This document shows positions 16,895-27,262 of a DNA stretch of 64,000 nt, in pieces. Origin of the DNA: Planomicrobium sp. YIM 101495 (GTDB lineage: Bacteria; Bacillota; Bacilli; Bacillales_A; Planococcaceae); NCBI RefSeq assembly GCF_009707665.1, contig NZ_WLZW01000001.1:124001-188000 (forward strand), read 5' to 3'. Both the position numbers and the translations under genes were made by a program. Each line of letters begins with the position of its first letter. The stretch's first letter is position 1. The notes under the pieces are model-generated. The model searched no databases. It was given only the letters and a program-made list of their open reading frames with translations, and was not told the DNA's origin.

Positions 16895-17572
16895 ATGCAA
16901 ATTTCTTATCATGGACATTCAGTTGTGAAAATCAAGACAGGCTCGTACACGATATTGATCGATCCGTTCATCAATGGGAATGGTTTGACAGACTTGAAAG
17001 TGGAAGAAGAGGCACCGGACGCAATCCTGTTGACACATGCGCATAATGACCACGTCGGTGATACGGTGGAGCTGGCGAAGAGGAGGGATGCGGTAGTGGT
17101 GGCGCCCGTGGAGCTTGCCAATTATCTTGGAAGCTTCGGCTTGGATGTGGTGCCGATGAATCTAGGTGGGGCGAAGAAGTTCGATTTCGGAACTGTCAAG
17201 TTCACGAAAGCCTTCCACAGCTCATCTTATACGACAGATTCAGGTGATGTAATATATGGCGGCATGCCGGCAGGAATCTTGTTCAAGGCGGAAGGGAAAA
17301 CCCTTTACCATGCAGGGGATACGGAATTGTTCGGAGATATGGAATTGATCGGTAAGCGCAATGATATCGATGTTGCATTCGTGCCGATCGGCGACCACTT
17401 CACGATGGGTCCGGAAGATGCGGCGTATGCGTTGGAGTTGCTGCAGCCGAAGCTGGGCGTGCCGATGCATTACAATACGTTCCCGCCGATCAAGCAAGAT
17501 CCAGAAGTTTTCAAGAAATTGGTTACAGCGTGTGAGGTGAGGGTCCTGCAGCCAGGTGAAACAATCGAATGA
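16895..17572 (+). CDS. ytkL: Metal-dependent hydrolase, UPF0173 (MBL fold)
   Basis: Metallo-beta-lactamase-fold protein of 225 aa, substrate unknown. The zinc-binding signature [10 protein letters not shown] (HxHxDH type), the later His in KAFHSSSYT, the Asp in [10 protein letters not shown] and a C-terminal His in [11 protein letters not shown] supply the metal ligands. The start motif [11 protein letters not shown] is highly conserved in the family. ATG 16895 follows AAGGAGGTACTCAC. As in Bacillus and Staphylococcus it lies next to pepQ and ytoI. Confidence 0.92.
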   Translation: MQISYHGHSVVKIKTGSYTILIDPFINGNGLTDLKVEEEAPDAILLTHAHNDHVGDTVELAKRRDAVVVAPVELANYLGSFGLDVVPMNLGGAKKFDFGTVKFTKAFHSSSYTTDSGDVIYGGMPAGILFKAEGKTLYHAGDTELFGDMELIGKRNDIDVAFVPIGDHFTMGPEDAAYALELLQPKLGVPMHYNTFPPIKQDPEVFKKLVTACEVRVLQPGETIE

Positions 17573-17578
17573 ACGGGG

Positions 17579-17611
17579 AATCCGGAAAGCTGGGGCTTTC
17601 TGGATTTTTTT
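17579..17611 (+). terminator. Terminator after ytkL
   Basis: AATCCGGAAAGC pairs with GCTTTCTGGATT (one mismatch) across a short G-rich loop and runs into TTTTTT. Confidence 0.8.
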
Positions 17612-17696
17612 ATTCGCCGACACAGATGGACATCCGTTATCGGCCGGCATGTGATACACTGAAATTAAGAGGATAGTATGAGGAAAAGGTGAAAAT

Positions 17697-19004
17697 ATGA
17701 CGACCAAACATGAACTCATTCTTGCGTATATCGAAGAATTGGAAGTGGGAGAGAAAATCTCCGTTCGGCGCATCGCGAAAGAGCTGAGCGTCAGTGAAGG
17801 GACGGCTTACCGAGCAATTAAAGAAGCGGAGACACGGCGTCTTGTGTCGACGATCGAACGGGTCGGGACCATTCGGATCGAACGGAAGAAGAAAGAAAAT
17901 ATCGAGCGGCTGACTTATGCGGAAATCGTCAATATCGTCGATGGGCAAGTGTTTGGTGGTAAAGGCGGCTTGCATAAATCGCTGACGAAGTTCGTCATCG
18001 GCGCGATGCAGTTGGAGGATATGATGCGCTACACGGCAGCGGGGAATTTACTGATTGTCGGGAACCGGTACAAAGCGCACGAATATGCATTGCGGGCAGG
18101 AGCGGCCGTCTTGATCACAGGCGGATTCGATTGTTCCGATGAAGTGCGGAAGCTCGCGGACGAGTATGAATTGCCTGTGATCTCGACAAGCTATGATACG
18201 TTCACTGTAGCAACGATGATCAACCGGGCGATTTATGATCAGTTGATCAAAAAAGAGATCCTCTTGATCGAGGATATTTTCATTCCGATCGAACAAACGC
18301 ATTATCTTCATCAGAAGGACCCGGTAAGCCGTTATAGGGAATTGAATCGCGAGACCGGCCATGGAGGCTTCCCAGTCGTGGATGACCAGAAGAAATTGAT
18401 CGGTATCGTCACATCTCGGGATGTACTCGGCAAAGAAAATCACGAAACGATCGATAAAATGATGACGAAAGATCCGATCACCGTGGCATTCAAGACAAGT
18501 GTCGCAGCCGCTGGACATCGGATGATCTGGGAAGGCATCGACTTGTTGCCGGTTAGTGACGAGCAAGGCTTTCTGCGAGGAGTCATCAGCCGGCAAGATG
18601 TCTTGAAGGCGATCCAGACCGCACAGCGTCAACCGCAGCAAGGCGAGACCATCGATGACATCATCAAGACCCAGCTGAACCAACAAGGCAATGATCCGAT
18701 GACGATGGAATTCAAAGTGACGCCGCAGATGACCAATGCATACGGCTCCATTTCGAACGGTGCTTACACGGCGATCCTTGAGGAAAGCGCGAGTCGTGGC
18801 TTGAAGCGGAACAATCGGAAAGACGCAGCGCTCGAGAACTTCACGGTATATTTCCTGAAGCCGGTCCAAATGGATTCGATTGTCACGATCAAATCAAATA
18901 TATTGGACATCACGAGGAAATCGGCGAAAGTCGAAGTTGAAGTGGCGGAAGGGAACAACATTGTCGGAAAAGCCATGCTGACATTCCAGTTGCTTGACCG
19001 GTGA
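17697..19004 (+). CDS. ytoI: YtoI: HTH, DRTGG, CBS pair and hotdog domain protein
   Basis: Four-part protein of 435 aa. Residues 1-60 form a GntR/DeoR-like winged HTH (GEKISVRRIAKELSVSEGTAYRAI). About 70-185 is a DRTGG domain, about 190-310 a CBS pair (nucleotide-sensing), and about 330-430 a hotdog thioesterase-like domain with NAYGSISNGAYTAILEESA. The arrangement suggests a ligand-responsive regulator or enzyme, but function is unproven in any species known to me. ATG 17697 is preceded by AAAAGGTG. The same neighbours (ytkL, ytpI, nrnA) occur in B. subtilis. Confidence 0.9.
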   Translation: MTTKHELILAYIEELEVGEKISVRRIAKELSVSEGTAYRAIKEAETRRLVSTIERVGTIRIERKKKENIERLTYAEIVNIVDGQVFGGKGGLHKSLTKFVIGAMQLEDMMRYTAAGNLLIVGNRYKAHEYALRAGAAVLITGGFDCSDEVRKLADEYELPVISTSYDTFTVATMINRAIYDQLIKKEILLIEDIFIPIEQTHYLHQKDPVSRYRELNRETGHGGFPVVDDQKKLIGIVTSRDVLGKENHETIDKMMTKDPITVAFKTSVAAAGHRMIWEGIDLLPVSDEQGFLRGVISRQDVLKAIQTAQRQPQQGETIDDIIKTQLNQQGNDPMTMEFKVTPQMTNAYGSISNGAYTAILEESASRGLKRNNRKDAALENFTVYFLKPVQMDSIVTIKSNILDITRKSAKVEVEVAEGNNIVGKAMLTFQLLDR

Positions 19005-19015
19005 ATGCACAGGAA

Positions 19016-19044
19016 CTAAAAAAACTCTCCGGGAAGGGAGAGTT
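19016..19044 (-). terminator. Terminator of ytpI
   Basis: Read on the minus strand, ACTCTCC / GGAGAGT forms a stem right after the ytpI stop and runs into a long T tract. On the plus strand there is no T run, so it serves ytpI. Confidence 0.75.
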
Positions 19045-19343
19045 CAGGCATTGAGTTCGGCTTCTTCTTCCACGAACGAGTGGTAGTGCTTAGCCGCTTT
19101 GTAGTTGTAGATGATGAGTGCTCCGCCGAGGATGATGAAAATGCCGGCGATGATGTAAGTGAGCATCGTTTGGAACAAGAAAATCTGGTTGATGCCGAAG
19201 AATAAGACGAAGCTGCCGAGTGCCAGCGAAGCGATCGATGCATACCATTTCCGGCGGATCGGCAGTGCCGTACGGAATTGTTTTGTTTTATAATAAAGAT
19301 AAGCGACAAGCGACAACACGATCAAACCTGCAAAAACTAACAT
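19044..19343 (-). CDS. ytpI: YtpI-like small membrane protein
   Basis: A 99-aa protein with three hydrophobic helices (about 2-18, 36-54 and 58-78), a basic loop RRKW between the first two and an acidic C-terminal tail. It matches the YtpI family by size, topology and place opposite nrnA. Function is unknown. The start at 19343 is supported by CAGGAGGTCC on the minus strand. Confidence 0.75.
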   Translation of the reverse strand: MLVFAGLIVLSLVAYLYYKTKQFRTALPIRRKWYASIASLALGSFVLFFGINQIFLFQTMLTYIIAGIFIILGGALIIYNYKAAKHYHSFVEEEAELNA

Positions 19344-19439
19344 GAATAAAGGACCTCCTGTAACGCAAACTTTCTTCCATTGTACTGAGAATCGGAAAGA
19401 AATGCGAATGGAAATCCTTTTGAATCGGAGGAGTATTCA

Positions 19440-20381
19440 ATGCACAGTCAAATCATTGACACAATTAAACAAGCAGAAACGATCATTATCCACCGCCATG
19501 TCCGGCCGGATCCGGATGCATATGGCTCGCAATTAGGATTGAAAGCCCTGTTGGAACAAGCTTATCCGGAAAAGCGGATTCTCGCTGCCGGAACACACGA
19601 ACCGACGATGGATTTCATGGCAGGACCGGATAAGGTGGAAGATACCGATTTCGAGGGAGCACTTGTCATCGTGACGGATACGGCGAACCAGGAACGAGTC
19701 GATGATCAGCGCTACAAGAACGGGTCTGGCTTGATCAAGATCGACCATCACCCGAACGACGACCCATATGGAGATATTACATTAGTCGATACAGGTGCAT
19801 CATCCGCATCGGAAATGATTTTCGAACTATATACATATGGCGCTGAGCACGCAGGATGGAAGCTTACAGAGAAGGCTGCCCGATTCCTATATGCGGGGAT
19901 TGTCGGAGACACGGGGAGATTCATCTATCCGAGCACGACACAGCGTACGTTCGAGGTCGCATCCGAATTGATCCGTTTCGATTTCGACCGGGAAGAACTT
20001 TATGATGGCATGTACGAGAAAGAGCGTAACTTGCTGAATTTGCAAGGGTACATTTACCAAGAATTCCAGCTGGAAGAGAACGGCGCTGCGTATATCCGGA
20101 TCCCGTCTTCAGTTCTGAAGAAATTCAATGTGACGCCATCTGAAACGTCATTACTCGTTTCATCACTTGGTGATGTGAAAGGGATGCGTGCATGGGTCAT
20201 GTTCATCGAAGAAGAAACGGAAATCCGCGTGCGATTCCGTTCGAAAGGACCGATTATCAATACACTTGCGAAAGAATATGGTGGCGGTGGGCATCCGCTC
20301 GCTGCAGGGGCATCCGTACATTCGTGGGACGAAGCGGATGTAATCGTCGAAAAATTAATTGCACTATGTGATAACGACTAA
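19440..20381 (+). CDS. nrnA: NanoRNase / pAp phosphatase NrnA (DHH family)
   Basis: Degrades 2-5 nt RNAs and dephosphorylates 3'-phosphoadenosine 5'-phosphate in the cytoplasm. DHH domain motifs are HRHVRPDPDAYGSQ, VTDTA and KIDHHPND; the DHHA1 domain ends in GGGGHPLAAGA. 313 aa is the usual length. ATG 19440 follows CGGAGGAG. It is followed after 19 bp by dnaE, so the two are probably co-transcribed. Confidence 0.95.
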   Translation: MHSQIIDTIKQAETIIIHRHVRPDPDAYGSQLGLKALLEQAYPEKRILAAGTHEPTMDFMAGPDKVEDTDFEGALVIVTDTANQERVDDQRYKNGSGLIKIDHHPNDDPYGDITLVDTGASSASEMIFELYTYGAEHAGWKLTEKAARFLYAGIVGDTGRFIYPSTTQRTFEVASELIRFDFDREELYDGMYEKERNLLNLQGYIYQEFQLEENGAAYIRIPSSVLKKFNVTPSETSLLVSSLGDVKGMRAWVMFIEEETEIRVRFRSKGPIINTLAKEYGGGGHPLAAGASVHSWDEADVIVEKLIALCDND

Positions 20382-20400
20382 AAGTAAAGGGGGGATTGGA

Positions 20401-23400
20401 GTGGCGAAGGTTTATCCGTATATAAGCACGTCAGCCGATTTGCTAAAAAGCACGGTACGCCTTAACCAGCTGTTCCCGCTTTTAAAACAGCAAGGCGCTG
20501 TCTCGGCAGCGATTGTGAATACGACATTATACGGCGTACTTCCGTTCTGGGAAGCATGTAAGCAGGCCGGCATCCACGGGGTGATCGGCTTTTCTTCATT
20601 TATCGACTTCGAAGCACAGCACTTGCCCGTCACGTTTTATGCAAAGACCCAGCAAGGGTATGAAAACTTGTTGAAGATATCAAGTGCACTTGGCACACGC
20701 GACCGGAAATCCATCCCACAAGCATGGTTGAAAGCATACGCGGAAGGGCTTTATTGTCTCGTACCGAACAAAGCGGTCTGGACAGCTGAAGGCCGGGAAG
20801 ATGCATTCGCCTTTTTGAAATCGGTGTTCGGCGATTTAGTGTTAGGTGCGGTCGAACGCCCTGGTGGAGTCAAAACAGGCCATGAAGAATTATTCATCGA
20901 GCGGTGTGAACATACGGGCATGCCTATCATGGCAATCCACGAAGTGCGTTACTTGAAAAAAGAAGATGCTTTTGCGCTGGAAGTCGCTTCGGCAATTTCA
21001 CAAGGTGTGAAGCTTGGTGATCCGGAGTGGCAAACTCCCCCGCATACAGATGCATACGTTCCAGAGCCAGGTGAATTTGAAGACTGGTTCCAGGACCAGC
21101 CACAGTGGATTGGGCAGACGGAGCAAGTACTTGCGAGTTGTCACGTAACGATTCAAGTGGATCAGAAATTGTTGCCGATATTTCCGCTTCCTGAAGGAGT
21201 GGATCACGGGCGCTATTTACGCGAGCGTTGTGAACAAGGGTTGAAAGAGCGCGTACCGGAAGCAGGACAAGCGTATATGGAACGGCTCGGATACGAACTC
21301 GGCGTGATTGACGAGATGGGCTATAACGATTATTTCTTGATTGTCTCGGATTTCATGGCGTTCGCCAGAAGCCGCGACATTTTGACGGGGCCAGGGCGGG
21401 GGTCTTCCGCGTCGTCTCTCGTCGCATATGTCTTGCGGATCACGGACGTGGACCCGCTCCATCATGGTTTATTGTTCGAACGATTCTTGAACCCGGAACG
21501 GATCACGTTACCGGATATCGACATTGACTTCGCCGACCACCGAAGACATGAAGTGGTCGAATATGTCGCGCAGAAATACGGCCAGGATTATACTGCGCAG
21601 ATCATTACGTTCGGTACGCTGTCTGCGAAAGCTGTCGCGCGTGACACCGCCCGCGTTTTCGGCTTCGAAAAGGAAGAGCTCGATGCCATTTCGAAGTTAA
21701 TTCCAGGACGTCTCGGCATTCAGCTGAAGCAAGCGTTTCACGAAGAGCCGCGTTTCAAGGAGTGGGTCATGGCGAGTGACATCCGTAAGAAGTGGCTGAA
21801 GACGGCAACCCAGCTTGAAGGACTGCCGCGCCATGCTTCGACGCACGCGGCGGGAGTCATCTTGAGTCCGGTGCCGCTTGTCCGTCACGTTCCGATTGAG
21901 ACGGGAAGCGAAGGCGTTTATTTGACGCAATGGCCGATGAAGGAACTGGAAGCGATCGGCTTGTTAAAAATGGATTTTCTCGGACTCCGGAATTTGACGA
22001 TTCTCGACAAAATCCGTTTCTTGGTGAAGAAAGACACAGGGCATCAGATTGATTACCGGGCGCTGCCTCTCGATGACCAAGCGACTTACGAGCTGCTTGC
22101 CAAAGGGGAGACGCTTGGCGTGTTCCAGTTGGAGTCGGAAGGGATGCGAAAAGCGCTTCGGCAGATCAAGCCGACGATGTTCGGTGATATTGTCGCAGTG
22201 AATGCACTTTACCGTCCGGGTCCGATGGAATTCATTCCACTTTATGCGCGGCGGAAGCACGGCCAGGAACGGGTCGATTACAGCCATCCAGACCTCGAAC
22301 CGATTTTGAAAGAGACGTACGGCGTTATCGTCTATCAGGAGCAAATCATGCAGATTGCCTCTAAGATGGCCGGCTTCTCACTCGGTGCAGCCGATCTATT
22401 GAGACGCGCTGTTTCGAAAAAGGAGCGACACATTCTCGACCAAGAGCGAAAGCACTTTGTCGATGGTGCAAGGACGAAAGGATACGGCGAGACCTCGGCA
22501 CAAGCCGTCTATGACTTGATTGTCCGGTTCGCCGACTATGGCTTCGCCAAAAGCCACGCGGTCGCTTATAGTATGATCAGTTATCAGCTAGCGTTTATGA
22601 AAGCGAATTACCCGGTCCACTTTTACGCTGCACTGCTCGCGAGTCACTCCGGAAACAATGACAAGACGAATCAGTTTTTTCAGGAGCTGAAAGATCGGGG
22701 CATCCGCATATTGCCGCCGTCGATCCAATCGGAAGTCGGTGCGTATTCTGTCGAGAGCGGGAATTTGCGCATCGGGCTTTATGCTGTCAAAGGGGTGCCA
22801 GGCAGTACAGTTCGCGCCATTACAGAAGCGCGGAAAGATGGAGAGTTCACGAGCATTTACGACATCGCAGCGCGCATCTCGGCGATCCATTTTTCCCGTA
22901 AGACGATCGAACCGCTCATTAAGGCAGGTGCCCTCGATGCCTTCGGGAAAGATCGTGGTGTCTTACTGTCTTCTTTGGACGGAGCGGTCAAGCATGCGGA
23001 ACTTGTCCGGCCGAACGAAGAGCCTGGATTGTTCGATGATTCAGGGTTCTCTTTCCTTAAGCCGAAGTACGCTGAAGCATCGCCGATTCCAGAAGAACTG
23101 AAACTTGATTACGAAAAAGAATCGCTCGGCTTTTACGTTTCCACACATCCGGTGGAGCGGGAGAAGAAAATCCGTGGCAATGCATTCGCCGACCTGAAAG
23201 ACATTCGGAGCATGCGGCACCAGCAGCAAGTGAAAGTGCTCGGTATGGTCGAAGAAATCAAGCGGATCCGGACGAAGAAAGGGGACGCAATGGCGTTTCT
23301 TACGCTGCAAGATGATTCGGCGGCATGTTCGCTCACGCTGTTCCCGAAAGAATATGCCGCATTCAGTTCTTTATTAGAAGAGCACAGGATTCTGGAAGTC

Positions 23401-23463
23401 GAGGGCACCGTCGAAAACAGGCAAGGAAAAATAGCAATCCAAGTGAAAGACATGAAAAAATGA
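20401..23463 (+). CDS. dnaE: DNA polymerase III alpha subunit, DnaE type
   Basis: C-family polymerase that extends RNA primers at the fork before handing over to PolC. The PHP domain (1-200) is degenerate: where active PHP domains have HxHS and YSLLD, this reads YPYISTSADLLKS, so metal-dependent PHP activity is not expected. The polymerase core carries GPGRGSSASSL and the catalytic aspartates in LPDIDIDFADHRR. Helix-hairpin-helix and OB-fold regions follow, the latter ending in IQVKDMKK. Length 1020 aa is somewhat shorter than the 1115 aa of B. subtilis. GTG 20401 is chosen because AAAGGGGGGATTGGA precedes it; a frame from 20359 overlaps nrnA. Confidence 0.95.
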   Translation: MAKVYPYISTSADLLKSTVRLNQLFPLLKQQGAVSAAIVNTTLYGVLPFWEACKQAGIHGVIGFSSFIDFEAQHLPVTFYAKTQQGYENLLKISSALGTRDRKSIPQAWLKAYAEGLYCLVPNKAVWTAEGREDAFAFLKSVFGDLVLGAVERPGGVKTGHEELFIERCEHTGMPIMAIHEVRYLKKEDAFALEVASAISQGVKLGDPEWQTPPHTDAYVPEPGEFEDWFQDQPQWIGQTEQVLASCHVTIQVDQKLLPIFPLPEGVDHGRYLRERCEQGLKERVPEAGQAYMERLGYELGVIDEMGYNDYFLIVSDFMAFARSRDILTGPGRGSSASSLVAYVLRITDVDPLHHGLLFERFLNPERITLPDIDIDFADHRRHEVVEYVAQKYGQDYTAQIITFGTLSAKAVARDTARVFGFEKEELDAISKLIPGRLGIQLKQAFHEEPRFKEWVMASDIRKKWLKTATQLEGLPRHASTHAAGVILSPVPLVRHVPIETGSEGVYLTQWPMKELEAIGLLKMDFLGLRNLTILDKIRFLVKKDTGHQIDYRALPLDDQATYELLAKGETLGVFQLESEGMRKALRQIKPTMFGDIVAVNALYRPGPMEFIPLYARRKHGQERVDYSHPDLEPILKETYGVIVYQEQIMQIASKMAGFSLGAADLLRRAVSKKERHILDQERKHFVDGARTKGYGETSAQAVYDLIVRFADYGFAKSHAVAYSMISYQLAFMKANYPVHFYAALLASHSGNNDKTNQFFQELKDRGIRILPPSIQSEVGAYSVESGNLRIGLYAVKGVPGSTVRAITEARKDGEFTSIYDIAARISAIHFSRKTIEPLIKAGALDAFGKDRGVLLSSLDGAVKHAELVRPNEEPGLFDDSGFSFLKPKYAEASPIPEELKLDYEKESLGFYVSTHPVEREKKIRGNAFADLKDIRSMRHQQQVKVLGMVEEIKRIRTKKGDAMAFLTLQDDSAACSLTLFPKEYAAFSSLLEEHRILEVEGTVENRQGKIAIQVKDMKK

Positions 23464-23481
23464 GAACATCACTTCTATAAT

Positions 23482-23537
23482 CGAGAGCCCTTCCGGCGAG
23501 TCATATCCGAAGACTTGTCCGGGAGGGTTCTTTTTTA
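23482..23537 (+). terminator. Terminator after dnaE
   Basis: GAGCCCTTCCGG pairs with CCGGGAGGGTTC with mismatches around a large loop and is followed by TTTTTT. Confidence 0.65.
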
Positions 23538-23611
23538 TATGCACGAAAATCATCGAACCTTTGTAAATAAGACGGAAGGCAAGGCAAATCAGACAAAATT
23601 GCACTTTTTTC

Positions 23612-23640
23612 TTTACATTCCTCCCGTTTTTTACTAATGT
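23612..23640 (+). promoter_or_regulatory. SigA-type promoter of gntR-accD-accA
   Basis: TTTACA at 23612-23617 and TAATGT at 23635-23640 are separated by 17 bp. The FadR-type palindrome at 23653 would straddle the first transcribed bases. Confidence 0.55.
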
Positions 23641-23652
23641 ATAGAAAGTAGG

Positions 23653-23665
23653 TGGTCTGACCACT
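23653..23665 (+). promoter_or_regulatory. FadR-type GntR operator
   Basis: GTGGTC-T-GACCAC is a perfect 13-bp palindrome containing TGGTCTGACCA. This matches the TGGT-N3-ACCA operator shape bound by FadR-subfamily GntR regulators. It lies 30 bp before the gntR start and just after the promoter, a position for autorepression. Confidence 0.7.
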
Positions 23666-23694
23666 TTCAAATAAATGGTAAATGAGGGGCCGCG

Positions 23695-24351
23695 ATGAAT
23701 CAGCCCAAACGTTATTTGGACATTGTGCGCGATATCCGCGACATGATCCGGAATGACAAAATTAGAGTGGGTGATCGGATTCCATCCGAGCGTGAATTAG
23801 CGGAGCGTCTGCAAGTCGGGCGTTCGACGATACGGGAAGCACTCAGGAGTTTAGAGCTGCTTGGTCTGATCGAAACACGCAGAGGAGAAGGGACCTTCCT
23901 TTCAAACCACCGCAACCATCAACTCGTCGAGACACTTTCGACATTCATCCTTCAAGACAACCAATCGATCCGCGACGTAGAAGAAACGCGGTTGATGCAC
24001 GAATTGTGGGCGATCAAGAACGTCTGCCGTCATGAGTCACTCGGGAATCTGCGTGTCTGGGACAGTTTCCGGCAACGGTTGATCGGTGAGAACCGATTCC
24101 AGCGGGAAGACTTCGTCAAGGAATTGATGGTGCTTTCGGGGAACAGGTTATCATTGAAGATCTGGATGCTGCTTGAGCAATTCGACGGCAAACCATTCCA
24201 AGGAATTGTGGGACAACAGGAAAAAGAAATGTTGCTCGGGATTCTTGGAGCAATTGAGAAGCAAGAGGAAGAGCAAGCGATCCAAGGCTATATGGCCTGG
24301 TGTGATTTTCTGCGAAAAGGGAGCGAAGAACGAAATGGCGATCATCCGTGA
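23695..24351 (+). CDS. GntR-family (FadR-like) transcriptional regulator
   Basis: 218 aa. A winged HTH fills residues 1-75 ([40 protein letters not shown]). An all-helical C-terminal effector region follows, shorter and less conserved than a typical FCD domain. It overlaps accD by 17 bp, so it is co-transcribed with accDA and probably adjusts malonyl-CoA production. A perfect FadR-type palindrome sits in its own leader, pointing to autoregulation of the whole operon. The ligand is unknown; an acyl-CoA or organic acid is plausible. ATG 23695 has a weak GAGGGG site. Confidence 0.85.
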   Translation: MNQPKRYLDIVRDIRDMIRNDKIRVGDRIPSERELAERLQVGRSTIREALRSLELLGLIETRRGEGTFLSNHRNHQLVETLSTFILQDNQSIRDVEETRLMHELWAIKNVCRHESLGNLRVWDSFRQRLIGENRFQREDFVKELMVLSGNRLSLKIWMLLEQFDGKPFQGIVGQQEKEMLLGILGAIEKQEEEQAIQGYMAWCDFLRKGSEERNGDHP

Positions 24352-25207
24352 ATTATTTAAAAATAAACGACTGAAAAAAGAGACGACGATTCCGACACAA
24401 GCTGCGAAAGATGTACCGGAAGGCATCATGACGAAATGTCCGGAATGTAAAGAGATTACGTTGACGAAAGAATTGATGACGGCGCACAAAGTATGTCCTA
24501 AATGCGATCATCACTTCAAAATGACAGCGTTCGAGCGTGTGGAATGCTTAATGGATACAGGAACATTCGAATCGATGGATGACCACCTGCAATCAGCGAA
24601 TCCGCTCAGCTTTCCGGGATATACTGAAAAAGTGCAGAGCGACAGTGCGAAAACAGGCTTAAACGAAGCGGTACTCACAGGAATCGGAACATTGAAAGGG
24701 CAGGAAGTCGCTGTCGCGATCATGGACTCCCATTTCCGGATGGGCTCGATGGGCTCGGTCGTCGGTGAGAAAATCACGCGTGCGATTGAAGCGGCGACAG
24801 ACAGAGGCGTCCCGTTCATCATCTTCACGGCGAGTGGCGGAGCGCGCATGCAAGAAGGTGTCTTGTCACTCATGCAGATGGCAAAGACGAGCGTCGCTTT
24901 GAAGCGCCACAGCAATGCAGGGCTTCTTTTTATCTCGATCATGACGCACCCGACGACGGGCGGCGTATCTGCAAGTTTCGCATCAGTCGGTGATATCAAC
25001 TTGGCGGAACCGAAGGCGTTGATCGGCTTTGCTGGTAGACGCGTCATCGAGCAGACCGTGAGGGAAAAACTGCCGGAAAACTTCCAGACAGCGGAATTCC
25101 TGCTGGATCATGGACAGCTTGATGCAGTCATTCACCGGAAAGATATGCGCGACAGACTATCTTCCATCGTAAAATTGCACGCGAAGGGAGTAGAGAATCG
25201 TGGCTAA
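24335..25207 (+). CDS. accD: Acetyl-CoA carboxylase carboxyltransferase beta subunit
   Basis: Forms the alpha2-beta2 carboxyltransferase with AccA and makes malonyl-CoA for fatty acid synthesis. The N-terminal zinc ribbon KCPEC-16-CPKC is intact, and the crotonase-like core holds [12 protein letters not shown] and [16 protein letters not shown] 24335 is chosen: AAGGGAG precedes it by 12 bp and the product (290 aa) has the usual N-terminus [11 protein letters not shown]. The longer upstream frame only reads through gntR. It overlaps gntR at the front and accA at the back. Confidence 0.96.
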   Translation: MAIIRELFKNKRLKKETTIPTQAAKDVPEGIMTKCPECKEITLTKELMTAHKVCPKCDHHFKMTAFERVECLMDTGTFESMDDHLQSANPLSFPGYTEKVQSDSAKTGLNEAVLTGIGTLKGQEVAVAIMDSHFRMGSMGSVVGEKITRAIEAATDRGVPFIIFTASGGARMQEGVLSLMQMAKTSVALKRHSNAGLLFISIMTHPTTGGVSASFASVGDINLAEPKALIGFAGRRVIEQTVREKLPENFQTAEFLLDHGQLDAVIHRKDMRDRLSSIVKLHAKGVENRG

Positions 25208-26165
25208 AACGACCATCAAACATTTATCTTTCGAGGAACCACTACTGGAACTGAGGAAAAAAATCGATGAACTGAAAGAATATACAGCGACAGCTGATGT
25301 CGATTTGACAGAAGAGATCACGAGTCTTGAAGGGCGTCTGGAGAAGCTCGAAAAAGAAACGTATGAAAACATGAAGCCGTGGGACCGTGTCCAAGTGGCC
25401 CGTCATCCGAAAAGACCGACGACGCTCGACTACATCCCGCTTCTATTCGGCGACTTCCTTGAACTGCACGGCGATCGGCAGTTCGGCGATGATCAGGCGA
25501 TTGTTGGCGGTATCGCTTCGTTTAAAGGCAGACCGGTTACTGTCATCGGCCATCAGCGCGGCAGGGATACGAAGGAAAACGTCCGCCGCAACTTCGGGAT
25601 GCCACATCCAGAAGGTTACCGTAAAGCGTTGCGTCTGATGGAACAGGCGGAGAAGTTCAACCGTCCGATCATCTGTTTGATCGATACGAAAGGTGCATAT
25701 CCGGGGAAAGCGGCTGAAGAGCGCGGCCAAAGTGAGGCGATCGCGCGGAACTTGGTCGAGATGGCCGGTTTCACTGTTCCGATCATCTCCATCGTCATTG
25801 GCGAAGGCGGAAGTGGCGGAGCGTTGGCACTTGGTGTCGGGAACCACATTTTGATGCTCGAAAACTCGACTTTTTCGGTCATTTCACCGGAAGGCGCAGC
25901 ATCGATTCTTTGGAAAGATGCGGCACTTGCACAAACTGCGGCTGAAGCGATGAAGATCACGGCAAGCGACTTGCTTGAGCTTGGAATCATCGAGCGGATC
26001 ATTCCGGAAGTGCGCGGTGGTGCGCATCATGATGAGGTGCAACAAGCACGGTTTATCGAAGAAGCGATCGAACAGTCTTTGGTGGAACTTGGCGGGATGA
26101 ATGGGGATGAATTGGTCGCGCAACGTTACGACAAATTCAAAGCCATTGGTGTTTATGGAGAGTGA
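25200..26165 (+). CDS. accA: Acetyl-CoA carboxylase carboxyltransferase alpha subunit
   Basis: Partner of AccD. 321 aa with an N-terminal helical segment (about 1-55), then the biotin carboxyltransferase core with [23 protein letters not shown] and [12 protein letters not shown]. The GTG start at 25200 overlaps the accD stop by 8 bp and is preceded by AAGGGAG 10 bp upstream. This points to coupled translation and equal subunit supply. Confidence 0.97.
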   Translation: MAKTTIKHLSFEEPLLELRKKIDELKEYTATADVDLTEEITSLEGRLEKLEKETYENMKPWDRVQVARHPKRPTTLDYIPLLFGDFLELHGDRQFGDDQAIVGGIASFKGRPVTVIGHQRGRDTKENVRRNFGMPHPEGYRKALRLMEQAEKFNRPIICLIDTKGAYPGKAAEERGQSEAIARNLVEMAGFTVPIISIVIGEGGSGGALALGVGNHILMLENSTFSVISPEGAASILWKDAALAQTAAEAMKITASDLLELGIIERIIPEVRGGAHHDEVQQARFIEEAIEQSLVELGGMNGDELVAQRYDKFKAIGVYGE

Positions 26166-26198
26166 ACAGCGAAAAGCTGCTTCACTCTTCTTTTTTAG
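26160..26198 (+). terminator. Terminator after accA
   Basis: GTGA(A)CAGC pairs with GCTG(CT)TCAC around a GAAAA loop and is followed by TCTTCTTTTTT. Confidence 0.65.
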
Positions 26199-26219
26199 CG
26201 TTCGGACAGTGATTCCAAA

Positions 26220-27241
<1,022 letters not shown>

Positions 27242-27262
27242 TAGCTAAATGGAGTGAGATCA

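Noticed and set aside
18048..18869. Minus-strand open frame of 273 codons inside ytoI
   Set aside because: Shadow of ytoI; composition and lack of motifs show it is not a gene.
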